18,214 nucleotides of DNA, taken from the NCBI GenBank assembly GCA_009885185.1, contig VFLF01000880.1, positions 1 through 18,214 on the forward strand, read 5' to 3'. The notes beneath the pieces were generated by a model that worked only from the letters and a program-made list of their open reading frames with translations, was not told where the DNA came from and did no database searches. Source of the stretch: Nitrosomonadales bacterium (GTDB taxonomy: Bacteria; Pseudomonadota; Gammaproteobacteria; Burkholderiales; SG8-41). The translations under genes and the position numbers were made by a program. Positions 7,067 through 14,389 of this stretch are shown here, in pieces. The stretch's first letter is position 1. Each line of letters begins with the position of its first letter.

Positions 7067-8056
7067 ATGAATTTTCGTTCAAATGCCATCACGATGAGCG
7101 CCGCACTGGCGGTCGTCGCGTCATCAGTCGCCTTCGCACAACCCGCACAACCCGCACAACCCGCACAACCCTACCCCTCGCGCCCCATCCGTCTGCTGAC
7201 GCCCACGGCCGCGGGTTCCGGCTCCGATGTGGTGGCGCGCATTATCAGCGGCAAACTCACCGAGGCACTGGGCCGGCAGATCGTGGTGGATAACCGCGCG
7301 GGCGTCAGCGGCTTGCTCGCCGCCGAGATCGTCGCCAAGGCCGCGCCCGATGGTTACACGCTGGGCATGACCACGCTCACGCAACTGATGGCCACCGTGC
7401 TGTATCAGCGACATCTGCCCGACAAGGATTTCGTCCCGGTGTCACGCGTGGGGTCGACGCCGTTTGTGATCGTGGCGAGCCCGCAGTTGCCGGTGAAAAC
7501 CATTCCCGAATTGATCGCCTATGCCAAGGCACGGCCTGGGCAGGTGCTGTATGCCTCCGGCGGGCAGGGTTCGACGCCGCATCTGTGCATGGAAATGTTC
7601 AAGGCCATGGCCGGCGTGGACATCATGCACGTGCCTTACAAAAGCAGCATACTCGCCGTTACCGAGATCGGTAGCGGGCAGGTGCAACTGCTGTGTTCCG
7701 CGATACCCACGCTGCACGCCACCATGCAAAGCGCCAAGGCGCGCCCGCTTGGCGTAACCTCGCGCGAGCCGAGCAAGCTCGCGCCCGGCGTGCCGGCGAT
7801 CTCGGCCGCCGTGCCCGGATTCGACATGGACGGCTGGTACGGCATCATCGCGCCGGTGGGCACGCCGAAAGAAATTATTGCAAAGCTCAACGGCGCGTTC
7901 ACGCAAGTGCTGAAGCTGCCCGACATACAGGAGCGCCTGCTCGGCGTCGGCGCGGAGGCGTTGACTTCAACACCGGCGGAATTCGGCGCATTTTTGAAAA
8001 ACGAAACGCAGCGCTGGACCAAGGTGATGCGCGACGCGGGGATCAAACCGCAATAG
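7067..8056 (+). CDS. Bug/TctC-family periplasmic substrate-binding protein, receptor 3
   Basis: A 329-residue receptor starting 12 bp after receptor 2, with an AGGGA ribosome-binding site. The signal peptide (MNFRSNAITMSAALAVVASS VAFA) is followed by four AQP units (24-35) encoded by a perfect 9-bp tandem repeat, then YPSRPIRLL and the same fold as receptor 2: IVVDNRAGVSG, GSTPHLCMEMFKAMAG, MHVPYKSS, GQVQLLCSAIP, RWTKVMRDAGIKPQ. C174 and C210 keep the 36-residue spacing. At a usually glycine position it has YKSS rather than YKGS, and GS rather than GG before QVQ, so its pocket may differ from those of its neighbours. Part of the same operon; the ligand is unknown. Confidence 0.9.
   Translation: MNFRSNAITMSAALAVVASSVAFAQPAQPAQPAQPYPSRPIRLLTPTAAGSGSDVVARIISGKLTEALGRQIVVDNRAGVSGLLAAEIVAKAAPDGYTLGMTTLTQLMATVLYQRHLPDKDFVPVSRVGSTPFVIVASPQLPVKTIPELIAYAKARPGQVLYASGGQGSTPHLCMEMFKAMAGVDIMHVPYKSSILAVTEIGSGQVQLLCSAIPTLHATMQSAKARPLGVTSREPSKLAPGVPAISAAVPGFDMDGWYGIIAPVGTPKEIIAKLNGAFTQVLKLPDIQERLLGVGAEALTSTPAEFGAFLKNETQRWTKVMRDAGIKPQ
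7135..7170 (+). repeat. Perfect 9-bp tandem repeat, four copies
   Basis: CGCACAACC repeated four times without mismatch, in frame, encoding four Ala-Gln-Pro units right after the predicted signal-peptide cleavage site of receptor 3. Because the unit is a multiple of three, slippage would change linker length without breaking the gene. Confidence 0.95.
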
Positions 8057-8067
8057 AGGACGTAACG

Positions 8068-9036
8068 ATGAAACGTGCGCTAATGGTGCTAATGGCGTTG
8101 ATGTCACAGGCAGCGGCGGGGCTTTGCGCTGCGCAGTCACCTGCGCAAACGTATCCGGTTCGTCCAATCCGGCTGGTGACATCCAATCCGCCCGGTTCAG
8201 GATCGGACGTGGTGGCGCGCGTGATTGCGCCGCGCCTGTCGGAACTGCTGGGCCAGCAGGTCGTGGTGGATAACCGCCCCGGCGCGAGCGGACTGATCGC
8301 GGCGGAACTGGTGGCGCGCGCCGCGCCCGACGGCTACACGCTGTGGATCGTCACCATGACGCAACTGATCAGCACGACCACGTACGACCGGTTTCATCTG
8401 GCGAAGGGCTACGTCCCTATCGGCATGATCGGCGCGACGCCGTTCATCATCGTTACCGGGCCGTCGCTGCCGGTGAAAAGTACCGCCGAGTTCATCGCTT
8501 TTGCCAAAGCGAAGCCCGGCTTCGTCATGTATGGCTCCGCCGGCAACGGCACCAGCGGACACCTGTGCATGGAGCTGCTGCAATCGATGACGGGCCTGAA
8601 ACTCGTGCATGTGCCGTACAAGGGCAGCATGATGGCGGTGACCGAAGTGATGGGCGGCCAGATGCACAGCACTTGCACCGCAGCACCGACGGTGTCGCTG
8701 GTGGCAAACCAGCCCAAGGTGCGCGTGCTGGGGGTGACTTCACCCAAGGCCACGGCATTGGCGCCCGGCGTGCCGACCATTGCCGAGACGCTGCCCGGCT
8801 TCGAGCTCATGGGCTGGTACGGCATGCTCACGCCGCCGGGCACGCCGCGGCATCTGGTCACGCGCCTGAATCAGGACATCACCAAGGCCGTCACCGCTGC
8901 CGACGTGCGCGAGCGCATGCTCACCGTGGGCGCGGAACCCACGCCCTCGTCGCCGGAGGAGTTCGGCGCGTTTTTGCAGAAGGAAACCGCGCGCTGGAGC
9001 AAGCTGCTGAAAGAGGCGGGGGTGAAGGCGCAGTAG
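8068..9036 (+). CDS. Bug/TctC-family periplasmic substrate-binding protein, receptor 4
   Basis: A 322-residue receptor starting 11 bp after receptor 3, with an AGAGGA site (8055-8060) 7 nt before ATG 8068. Signal peptide MKRALMVLMALMSQAAAG LCAA, then YPVRPIRLV, VVVDNRPGASGLIAAELVA, TSGHLCMELLQSMTG, VHVPYKGSM, GGQMHSTCTAAP and RWSKLLKEAGVKAQ. C167 and C203 again lie 36 apart. An LC at residues 19-20 resembles a weak lipobox, but the preceding residues fit signal peptidase I cleavage better. It is the last gene of the plus-strand operon; the convergent holin-like gene ends 17 bp away. No tctA or tctB gene follows. Confidence 0.9.
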   Translation: MKRALMVLMALMSQAAAGLCAAQSPAQTYPVRPIRLVTSNPPGSGSDVVARVIAPRLSELLGQQVVVDNRPGASGLIAAELVARAAPDGYTLWIVTMTQLISTTTYDRFHLAKGYVPIGMIGATPFIIVTGPSLPVKSTAEFIAFAKAKPGFVMYGSAGNGTSGHLCMELLQSMTGLKLVHVPYKGSMMAVTEVMGGQMHSTCTAAPTVSLVANQPKVRVLGVTSPKATALAPGVPTIAETLPGFELMGWYGMLTPPGTPRHLVTRLNQDITKAVTAADVRERMLTVGAEPTPSSPEEFGAFLQKETARWSKLLKEAGVKAQ

Positions 9037-9053
9037 CACCGGGATTTCAGGCG

Positions 9054-9413
9054 CTACGATTTCTTCCCGCCCAAAATCAACGAAGTCGCCGCCCAACTGA
9101 TGAAGCTGTAAACCAGCGCGCCGAACACCGCCGGCCAGAAGCCTGCGATGCTAAAGCCTTTGACGAAAGAGGCGACGAACCACAGCAGCAGGCCGTTCAA
9201 TACGAAGATAAACAGGCCCAACGTGATGACGGTGACCGGCAGGGTGAGCACAAACAAGATCGGGCGGACGATGGTGTTGAGGATGCTCAGAATCAGCGCG
9301 ACGATCAGCGCGGTGTAAAACGATTCGATTTTGATCGAGCCGAAGATATACGGCAGCGCGAACAGGGCGGCTGCGTTGATGAGCCAGACCAGGAGTAGTT
9401 TCAGCATGTGCAT
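9054..9413 (-). CDS. Four-helix phage-holin-family (YvlD-like) membrane protein
   Basis: A 119-residue, very hydrophobic protein with four predicted membrane helices (about 4-24, 32-50, 54-78, 90-113) and a short basic end GGKKS. The central NTIVRPILFVLTLPVTVITL and GLFIFVLNG match the conserved core of the phage holin 4 / YvlD family. Despite the name these proteins are chromosomal, usually without nearby phage genes, as here; their job is not established. ATG 9413 has AGGA 4 nt upstream; ATG 9407 (MLKLLL) is an equally possible start with a 10-nt spacing. It is read after hemH on the same strand, separated by 71 bp holding a strong hairpin, so it may be expressed partly apart from hemH. Confidence 0.85.
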   Translation of the reverse strand: MHMLKLLLVWLINAAALFALPYIFGSIKIESFYTALIVALILSILNTIVRPILFVLTLPVTVITLGLFIFVLNGLLLWFVASFVKGFSIAGFWPAVFGALVYSFISWAATSLILGGKKS

Positions 9414-9446
9414 CGATTCCTGCTTGAGTTTAAATCAGCACCAACA

Positions 9447-9476
9447 CTGTCGTTCCCGCCTGCGCGGGAACGACAG
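9447..9476. repeat. 13-bp perfect inverted repeat (intergenic hairpin)
   Basis: CTGTCGTTCCCGC, loop CTGC, then the exact reverse complement. It lies between the hemH stop (9485) and the start of the holin-like gene. It resembles the dispersed GTCGTTCCCGC...GCGGGAACGAC palindromes found between genes in many proteobacteria. It has no T-tract on either side, so it would be a transcript-stabilising or processing hairpin or a Rho-dependent end rather than a classic terminator. Confidence 0.85.
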
Positions 9477-9484
9477 GTGTGAGT

Positions 9485-10474
9485 TCATTTGTTATCCAGC
9501 GCTGTCAGTGCCAAATCGGTCAGCGCATTCAGCCAGTCGTGCCGCTCGTTCAGGCACGGGATGTAGTTGTATTCGCCGCCGCCGGCTTCGGTGAAAATCT
9601 GTTTGCCTTCGATGGCGATTTCTTCGAGGGTTTCGAGGCAGTCGCCGACAAAACCGGGGCAGATCACGTCGATGCGGCCGGTTTTTTGTTTGCCCAGTTC
9701 GGTGAGCACATCGGCGGTGTAGGGCTTGATCCATTGCGCGCGGCCGAAGCGCGATTGAAAACAGATTTGATACTGATGCTCGCCCAGGTTGAGCTTGGCG
9801 GCGAGCAGCTTGCCGGTGGTCAAACAATGCTGTTGATATGGTTCGCCGCGGTCTATGGTGTATTGCGGCACGCCGTGAAAACTCATCACCAGCTTGTTCG
9901 GGCGGCTGGCGGTGCGCATTTGAAATTCACGCACGCTGTTGGCGAGCGCATCGATGTAACCGGGGTGGTCGTGGAAATCTTCGACTTTGATGACTGCGGG
10001 ATGGTAGTCGAGCGCTTTCATCGCTGCCGTGGCGGCATCCAGCGCGGTGGCGGTGCTGCTGCGCGCGTTTTGCGGGTAAAGCGGCAGCAATACAATGCGG
10101 TTTACATTTTTTTCTTTTAAAACAGATAGTTGCATCTTGAGAGACGGTTCGCCGTAACGCATGGCGTAATCGACGATGACGTCACGCCGTCCGCGTTCAC
10201 CGAGGTAGCCGCTGACAAATTTGGCTTGCGCGCTGGTGTGTACGCGCAGCGGTGAACCTTCCTTGGTCCACACCGATGCGTAGCGCTCGGCCGCATCCTT
10301 GCTGCGTTTGGGCAAAATAAAACAGTTGAGAATGATCCACCAGATCGGGCGCGGTATTTCGACCACATAGGGATCGGAAAGAAATTCCTTCAGAAATTTG
10401 CCGACGGCCTTGGGTGTGGGTTCATCGGGCGTACCGAGGTTGATGAGAAGGAGGGCGGAGCGGTTTTCGGTCAA
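9485..10474 (-). CDS. hemH: Ferrochelatase
   Basis: Inserts Fe(II) into protoporphyrin IX, the last step of protoheme synthesis. From a TTG start at 10474 the protein is 329 aa: MTENRSALLLINLGTPDEPT, SDPYVVEIPR, YASVWTKEGSPL, AMRYGEPS, LLPLYPQNARSSTAT, the metal-site motif MSFHGVP (H200) and ICPGFVGDCLETLEEI (about 271-286) with the conserved Glu. No ATG exists between the in-frame region and the conserved LLLINLGTP, so a TTG start (position -32 from the hrcA stop) is the best choice; the upstream open frame lies inside hrcA. No strong ribosome-binding site is visible, which fits coupling to hrcA. PQNARSST replaces the commoner PQYSASTT. Same strand as hrcA, so probably one operon. Confidence 0.95.
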   Translation of the reverse strand: MTENRSALLLINLGTPDEPTPKAVGKFLKEFLSDPYVVEIPRPIWWIILNCFILPKRSKDAAERYASVWTKEGSPLRVHTSAQAKFVSGYLGERGRRDVIVDYAMRYGEPSLKMQLSVLKEKNVNRIVLLPLYPQNARSSTATALDAATAAMKALDYHPAVIKVEDFHDHPGYIDALANSVREFQMRTASRPNKLVMSFHGVPQYTIDRGEPYQQHCLTTGKLLAAKLNLGEHQYQICFQSRFGRAQWIKPYTADVLTELGKQKTGRIDVICPGFVGDCLETLEEIAIEGKQIFTEAGGGEYNYIPCLNERHDWLNALTDLALTALDNK

Positions 10475-10506
10475 AATAAATATTACTCGGTGCGAATTAA
10501 CATGGC

Positions 10507-11532
10507 TTAGTGCTGCGACAGCGCGCTCGACAGCAGCTTCGCCGTGATATCCACGATCGGAATCACGCGCTCGTACGCCATGCGCGTGGGGCCGATGACG
10601 CCGACGGTGCCGACGACTTTGCCATCGACTTCGTAGGGCGCGGTGACGACGCTGCACTCATCCAGCGGCGACAAGCCGGCTTCGCCGCCGATGAAAAGCT
10701 GCACGCCCTGCGCGCGGCTGGAGATATCGAGCAGTTGCAGAAGACCGGTCTTTTGTTCGAACAAATCGAACAGATTGCGCAACCGTGCCATGTTGGACGA
10801 CAGGTCGTCGATATTGAGCAGTTTGTTTTCGCCGGAGATCAGCACCTCGGTTTCGGCTTCGGTGGCAACCTGGTTGCCGGCGTCGAGCGCCGCGGTCATC
10901 AGCCGGGTCATGTCTTCGCGCAACTCGCGCAGCTCTTGCTGAATGCGGCTGCGGATTTCAGCGAAGGTGAGTCCGGCGAAATGTTGATTAAGGAAGTTGG
11001 CGGCTTCGGTTAACTCGGCCGGCGAGTAGGCTTTATCGGTGAGGATGATGCGGTTTTGCACGTCGCCTTCGGGCGTGACGATGATCAGCAGCAGCCGCTT
11101 ATCTGCGAGACGCAGAAATTCGATGTGGCGAAAGCCCGCGCTGCGTCGCGGCGTCACTACCACGCCGGCGAAACGCGTCAACTCCGATAGCATTTGGGAT
11201 GCCGATGCCACCAGTTTTTGTGTGTTGTCGGGATGGAGCTGGCCTTCGAGCTGATTGATCTCGACGCTATCGAGCGGCTTGATGGTAAGCAGCGTGTCGA
11301 CAAAAAAGCGGTAGCCGCGCGCGGTGGGCACGCGCCCGGCGGAGGTGTGCGGGCTGGCGATAAAACCCATGTCCTCAAGATCGGCCATCACATTGCGGAT
11401 GCTCGCGGGCGACAGATCGAGCCCCGCGATCTTGGACAGCGCGCGTGAGCCGATCGGCTGGCCGTCGGCGATGTAGCGCTCGACCAGCGTTTTGAGCAGC
11501 AGCTGCGCGCGATCATTCATGGGCGTGTTCAT
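10507..11532 (-). CDS. hrcA: Heat-inducible transcription repressor HrcA
   Basis: HrcA represses chaperone genes (groESL, dnaK/grpE type) by binding CIRCE operators, with activity tuned by GroEL. The N-terminal winged helix (about residues 5-85 from 11532: [61 protein letters not shown]) is diagnostic, followed by a GAF-like domain and the terminal region with EGLSPLDE-like [10 protein letters not shown] and [15 protein letters not shown]. Three Met are possible starts (11559, 11532, 11520); family proteins usually begin like MNDRAQ at 11520. ATG 11532 is listed because a -10 box ends only 7 nt before it, which would make it the first codon of the transcript. No CIRCE repeat is present in its own upstream region, so autoregulation through CIRCE is not supported here. 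Confidence 0.95.
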   Translation of the reverse strand: MNTPMNDRAQLLLKTLVERYIADGQPIGSRALSKIAGLDLSPASIRNVMADLEDMGFIASPHTSAGRVPTARGYRFFVDTLLTIKPLDSVEINQLEGQLHPDNTQKLVASASQMLSELTRFAGVVVTPRRSAGFRHIEFLRLADKRLLLIIVTPEGDVQNRIILTDKAYSPAELTEAANFLNQHFAGLTFAEIRSRIQQELRELREDMTRLMTAALDAGNQVATEAETEVLISGENKLLNIDDLSSNMARLRNLFDLFEQKTGLLQLLDISSRAQGVQLFIGGEAGLSPLDECSVVTAPYEVDGKVVGTVGVIGPTRMAYERVIPIVDITAKLLSSALSQH

Positions 11533-11539
11533 TGGGGGT

Positions 11540-11547
11540 ATTTTATA
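11540..11547 (-). promoter_or_regulatory. Candidate -10 box for hrcA
   Basis: TATAAAAT on the minus strand. Its last base is 7 nt from ATG 11532, so the expected transcription start falls on or next to that ATG. The -35 is weak (GCTACA, 11564-11569). There is no ribosome-binding site in the CCCCC-rich gap. Confidence 0.5.
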
Positions 11548-11603
11548 CAGACTGCGCACAAAATGTAGCCGTGTTTGTTTGCGCCACCCTGGCGCGCCCG
11601 CCG

Positions 11604-11632
11604 TTCACCACAAGCGCCGGTTGTGGTTAAAT
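11604..11632 (+). promoter_or_regulatory. Candidate sigma-70 promoter for nadK
   Basis: TTCACC (11604-11609), a 17-bp spacer and TTAAAT (11627-11632), each 4 of 6 to consensus. The expected start site, about 7 nt after the -10, is A11639, the first base of the nadK ATG; this predicts a leaderless mRNA. Confidence 0.45.
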
Positions 11633-11638
11633 GCAGAC

Positions 11639-12508
11639 ATGGAAAAATCCTTTAAAACCATAGCGCTGATCGGCAAATACAACAGTCCGGAGATTGCCGC
11701 GCCGCTGTTAAAGCTGGCGGGTTTTCTCGCCCAGCGCGGCATCACCGTGCTGATTGACAAACTGACCGGCGCGTACATCCCAAGTTCCCCCTATCCCATA
11801 CGCGAGCTCGAAGACCTCGGACGCGATGCCGATCTGGCGATCGTGCTGGGCGGCGACGGCACCATGCTCAACATCGCGCGCACGCTGGCGCCGTACGACG
11901 TGGCGCTGGTGGGCGTGAACCAGGGGCGGTTGGGGTTCCTGACGGATATTTCGCTCGACACCATGTACGAGACGATTTCCAAAATACTCGATGGTCAGTG
12001 CGTCACCGAGGACCGCATGCTGTTACAAGGCGAAATTCATCGCGACGGCAAGCAGATCCTCGAAGTGCTGGCATTCAACGATGTGGTGGTGAGCAAGGGC
12101 ATCGAAGGCAATATGGTTGAGTTCGAGGCGCGCATTGACGGCGAATCCATTTACCATCAACGCTCCGACGGCCTGATTATCGCCACGCCCACGGGTTCTA
12201 CGGCTTATGCTTTGTCGGCGGGCGGACCGATCGTGCATCCCAGTTTGCGCGTGATTGCGCTGGTGCCGGTGTCGCCGCATACGCTGTCGAATCGCCCCAT
12301 TGTGGTGAGCAGCGATAGCGTGATCGAGATAATTTTAAGCAGCGACAGTGATGCGCGCGCGCACTTCGACAGCCACTCGCACTTTGCGCTGCGCGAACGC
12401 GACCGTGTGATCGTGAAACGCTACTCGCACACCATCAGCCTGCTGCATCCGGTAGGACACAGTTATTACCGGATGTTGCGCGAGAAGCTGAATTGGAATC
12501 GGGAGTAG
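11639..12508 (+). CDS. nadK: NAD kinase
   Basis: Phosphorylates NAD to NADP using ATP or polyphosphate in the cytoplasm. The 289-residue length fits the proteobacterial family. Motifs: LGGDGTMLNIART (GGDGT 71-75, catalytic Asp), GVNQGRLGFLTDI (92-104), FNDVVVSKG (147-154, the usual NE is ND) and the NAD/ATP-site DGLIIATPTGSTAYALSAGG (178-197). ATG 11639 begins just before the first Rossmann-like strand (KTIALIGKYN); the frame is open upstream without homology and no ribosome-binding site is seen before it. Divergent from hrcA and 47 bp upstream of recN, as in many betaproteobacteria. Confidence 0.96.
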   Translation: MEKSFKTIALIGKYNSPEIAAPLLKLAGFLAQRGITVLIDKLTGAYIPSSPYPIRELEDLGRDADLAIVLGGDGTMLNIARTLAPYDVALVGVNQGRLGFLTDISLDTMYETISKILDGQCVTEDRMLLQGEIHRDGKQILEVLAFNDVVVSKGIEGNMVEFEARIDGESIYHQRSDGLIIATPTGSTAYALSAGGPIVHPSLRVIALVPVSPHTLSNRPIVVSSDSVIEIILSSDSDARAHFDSHSHFALRERDRVIVKRYSHTISLLHPVGHSYYRMLREKLNWNRE

Positions 12509-12513
12509 GTGCT

Positions 12514-12548
12514 GCGTGAGGCGTGAGGTGTCAGGCGTGAGGAGTCAT
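12514..12548 (+). repeat. 7-bp tandem repeat between nadK and recN (five units)
   Basis: Units GCGTGAG, GCGTGAG, GTGTCAG, GCGTGAG, GAGTCAT run in register from 6 bp after the nadK stop to 8 bp before the recN ATG. The fourth unit with the start of the fifth supplies a GAGGAG that may serve as the recN ribosome-binding site. The same GCGTGAG unit recurs at 15155-15175. Confidence 0.85.
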
Positions 12549-12555
12549 TAGCGGC

Positions 12556-14223
12556 ATGCTGCGTTCGCTTGTTATCCGCGATTTTGTCATCGTGGAAAAA
12601 ATGGAGTTGGAGTTCGACTCCGGCTTTACCGTATTGACCGGCGAAACCGGCGCGGGCAAATCGATATTGATCGATGCGCTGGCGCTGGTGCTGGGCGCGC
12701 GCGCGGATGCGCTGGTGGTGCGCCAAGGCGCGGAGCGCGCGGAAGTGAGTGCGGAGTTTGATGTTTCTGCTCTCAGGGACGCAAAAAAATACATTCAAAA
12801 ACAAGAACTTGCTGACGAAGGCGGCATGTGTCTGGTGCGACGGGTGATAGACGCCAGCGGTCGTTCGCGCGCTTTCATCAACGGCACGGCGGTGACGGCG
12901 ACACAGTTGCGCGAGCTAGGCGAATTTTTGGTGGATATCCACGGCCAGCACCAGTATCAGTCGCTGGGACGCGCGGCGGCGCAGCGCGAGCTGGTGGATG
13001 CGTACGGCAAGCTTGATGCGCTGGCCGGCAAGGTGGCCGAGTTGCACCGCGACTGGCGCGACAAGACCGAGCGGCGGCGCGCGTTCGAGACCAACGCGGC
13101 GGCGTATGTGGCGGAGCGCGAGCGTCTGGAATGGCAGGTGAACGATCTGGCGCAACTCGAATTCAAAGCCGAGGAATGGCCGGAACTGACGGCGGAACAT
13201 TCACGCCTTGCGCACGCGGCGAGTTTGATTGAAGCTGCCGAGTTCGGCATGGAAACCTTGTCCGAAGGCGAGGGCGCGAGTCTCGCGCAAGTCAACGGCG
13301 TGATTGCGCGGCTGAAAAATTTACTCGACTACGATCCGAAATTGAAAGACGTGCTGGATGTGCTGGAACCCGCGCAGTTGCAGTTGCAGGAGGCGGTGTA
13401 CAGCCTGCGCCACTACCAGCAAAAGCTCGACCTCGACCCCAAGCGCCTGCGCGATGCCGAGCAGCGTATGGAGGCGATACACTCCGCCGCGCGCAAATAC
13501 CGCACCGAACCGGAGCAATTGCCCGACATGCTGGCGAAAGCGCGCGCGCGGCTGGACGAGCTTTCGCTTGCGGGCGACGTGGACGTGCTGCGCAAACTCG
13601 AAAATGCGGCGCGCGAGGCGTGCGTAACCGAAGCGAAAAAACTTTCAACCGGCAGACGCAAGGCCGCCAAACAGCTGGCCGAAAAAGTCACCGCCGCCAT
13701 GCAGACGCTGGCGATGACCGGCGGCGTGTTCGATGTCGCGTTGAATGCGCTTGACGAACCGGCGGCGCACGGGCTGGAGAACATAGAGTTCCTGGTGTCG
13801 GCGCACAAAGGCATGACGCCGCAATCGATGGCGAAAGTCGCGTCCGGCGGCGAGTTATCGCGCATCAGTCTGTCGATTCAAACCATCACCAGTCAGGTGG
13901 CGCAGGTGCCGACACTGATTTTCGACGAGGTGGATGCCGGCATCGGCGGACGCGTCGCTGAAATTGTGGGCAAGCTGTTGAAGGATTTAGGCGGCAAGCA
14001 TCAGGTGATGTGCATCACCCATCTGCCGCAGGTGGCGGCCTGCGGGGATCAGCAGTGGCAGGTGGCCAAGAGCACGGGAAGTGGTAACAATGGCAAAGTC
14101 GCCAGCAAAGTCACCGTGCTCGATAAAACCCAGCGTGTCGAAGAAATCGCGCGCATGCTTGGCGGCGTGAAAATCACCGACACAACGCGCAAGCATGCCG
14201 CCGAGATGCTTGGCATAAAATAA
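12556..14223 (+). CDS. recN: DNA repair protein RecN
   Basis: An SMC-like ATPase acting in double-strand-break repair. The 555-residue length is standard. It starts MLRSLVIRDFVIVEKMELEF with Walker A GETGAGKS (29-36), FINGTAVTATQLRELGEFLV and the Q-loop region DIHGQHQYQSL (about 133-143), then two coiled-coil arms (about 165-390), the ABC signature ASGGELSRISL (429-439) and Walker B TLIFDEVDAGIGG (D457, E458), followed by the H-loop VMCITHLPQVAA. All ATPase motifs are intact. A GAGGAG lies about 11 nt before ATG 12556, rather far. Usually LexA-controlled, but no clear SOS box was seen here. Probably co-transcribed with nadK. Confidence 0.97.
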   Translation: MLRSLVIRDFVIVEKMELEFDSGFTVLTGETGAGKSILIDALALVLGARADALVVRQGAERAEVSAEFDVSALRDAKKYIQKQELADEGGMCLVRRVIDASGRSRAFINGTAVTATQLRELGEFLVDIHGQHQYQSLGRAAAQRELVDAYGKLDALAGKVAELHRDWRDKTERRRAFETNAAAYVAERERLEWQVNDLAQLEFKAEEWPELTAEHSRLAHAASLIEAAEFGMETLSEGEGASLAQVNGVIARLKNLLDYDPKLKDVLDVLEPAQLQLQEAVYSLRHYQQKLDLDPKRLRDAEQRMEAIHSAARKYRTEPEQLPDMLAKARARLDELSLAGDVDVLRKLENAAREACVTEAKKLSTGRRKAAKQLAEKVTAAMQTLAMTGGVFDVALNALDEPAAHGLENIEFLVSAHKGMTPQSMAKVASGGELSRISLSIQTITSQVAQVPTLIFDEVDAGIGGRVAEIVGKLLKDLGGKHQVMCITHLPQVAACGDQQWQVAKSTGSGNNGKVASKVTVLDKTQRVEEIARMLGGVKITDTTRKHAAEMLGIK

Positions 14224-14225
14224 TT

Positions 14226-14242
14226 AATAAAAACAAATACTT
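14226..14242 (+). repeat. 17-bp direct repeat shared with the bamE start, copy 1
   Basis: AATAAAAACAAATACTT, 2 bp after the recN stop, identical to 15822-15838 inside the bamE signal-peptide coding region. Read in the bamE frame it gives NKNKYL, continuing LLLC before a stop, like the bamE NKNKYLAL. Confidence 0.85.
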
Positions 14243-14254
14243 GCTGTTGCTCTG

Positions 14255-14284
14255 TTGACGGTCCGCTGAGTGTGTCGCTAAACT
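14255..14284 (+). promoter_or_regulatory. Candidate promoter for the rhodanese-ChrB gene
   Basis: TTGACG (14255-14260), 18-bp spacer, TAAACT (14279-14284). The expected start site is about 14291, just upstream of a terminator-like hairpin, so the leader would be about 100 nt. Confidence 0.4.
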
Positions 14285-14294
14285 GAACAATACT

Positions 14295-14326
14295 GGGGAT
14301 ATCGCAGGCTCCCCGCCCTTTTTTTT
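14295..14326 (+). terminator. Rho-independent-like terminator behind recN
   Basis: GGGGA (14295-14299), a 10-nt loop and TCCCC (14310-14314), then GCC and eight T (14319-14326). The stem is short but GC-rich and the T-run is strong. It could end nadK-recN transcription; because a promoter-like sequence lies just before it, it might instead be an attenuator for the next gene. Confidence 0.5.
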
Positions 14327-14389
14327 CGCTGTAAAGACGCTCTGCGTCCAAGCTCTGCTTCCATCCTGCGCGGAAAGGATTTTGAAGCC

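Noticed and set aside
8086..8130. Receptor 4 as a lipoprotein
   Set aside because: The Cys at residue 20 lacks a proper lipobox; the fit to an ordinary secreted binding protein is better.
9034..9059. GTAGC...GCTAC hairpin between receptor 4 and the holin-like gene
   Set aside because: Only 5 bp with a 15-nt loop and a poor T-run; too weak to call a terminator.
8343..9398. 351-codon plus-strand frame overlapping receptor 4 and the holin-like gene
   Set aside because: Composition is Arg/His/Gln-rich and it crosses two convergent real genes out of frame.
9054..9413. Holin-family protein as a sign of a prophage
   Set aside because: No other phage genes nearby; this family is widespread on chromosomes outside prophages.
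11533..11638. CIRCE operator upstream of hrcA
   Set aside because: No TTAGCACTC-N9-GAGTGCTAA-like repeat is present in the gap.
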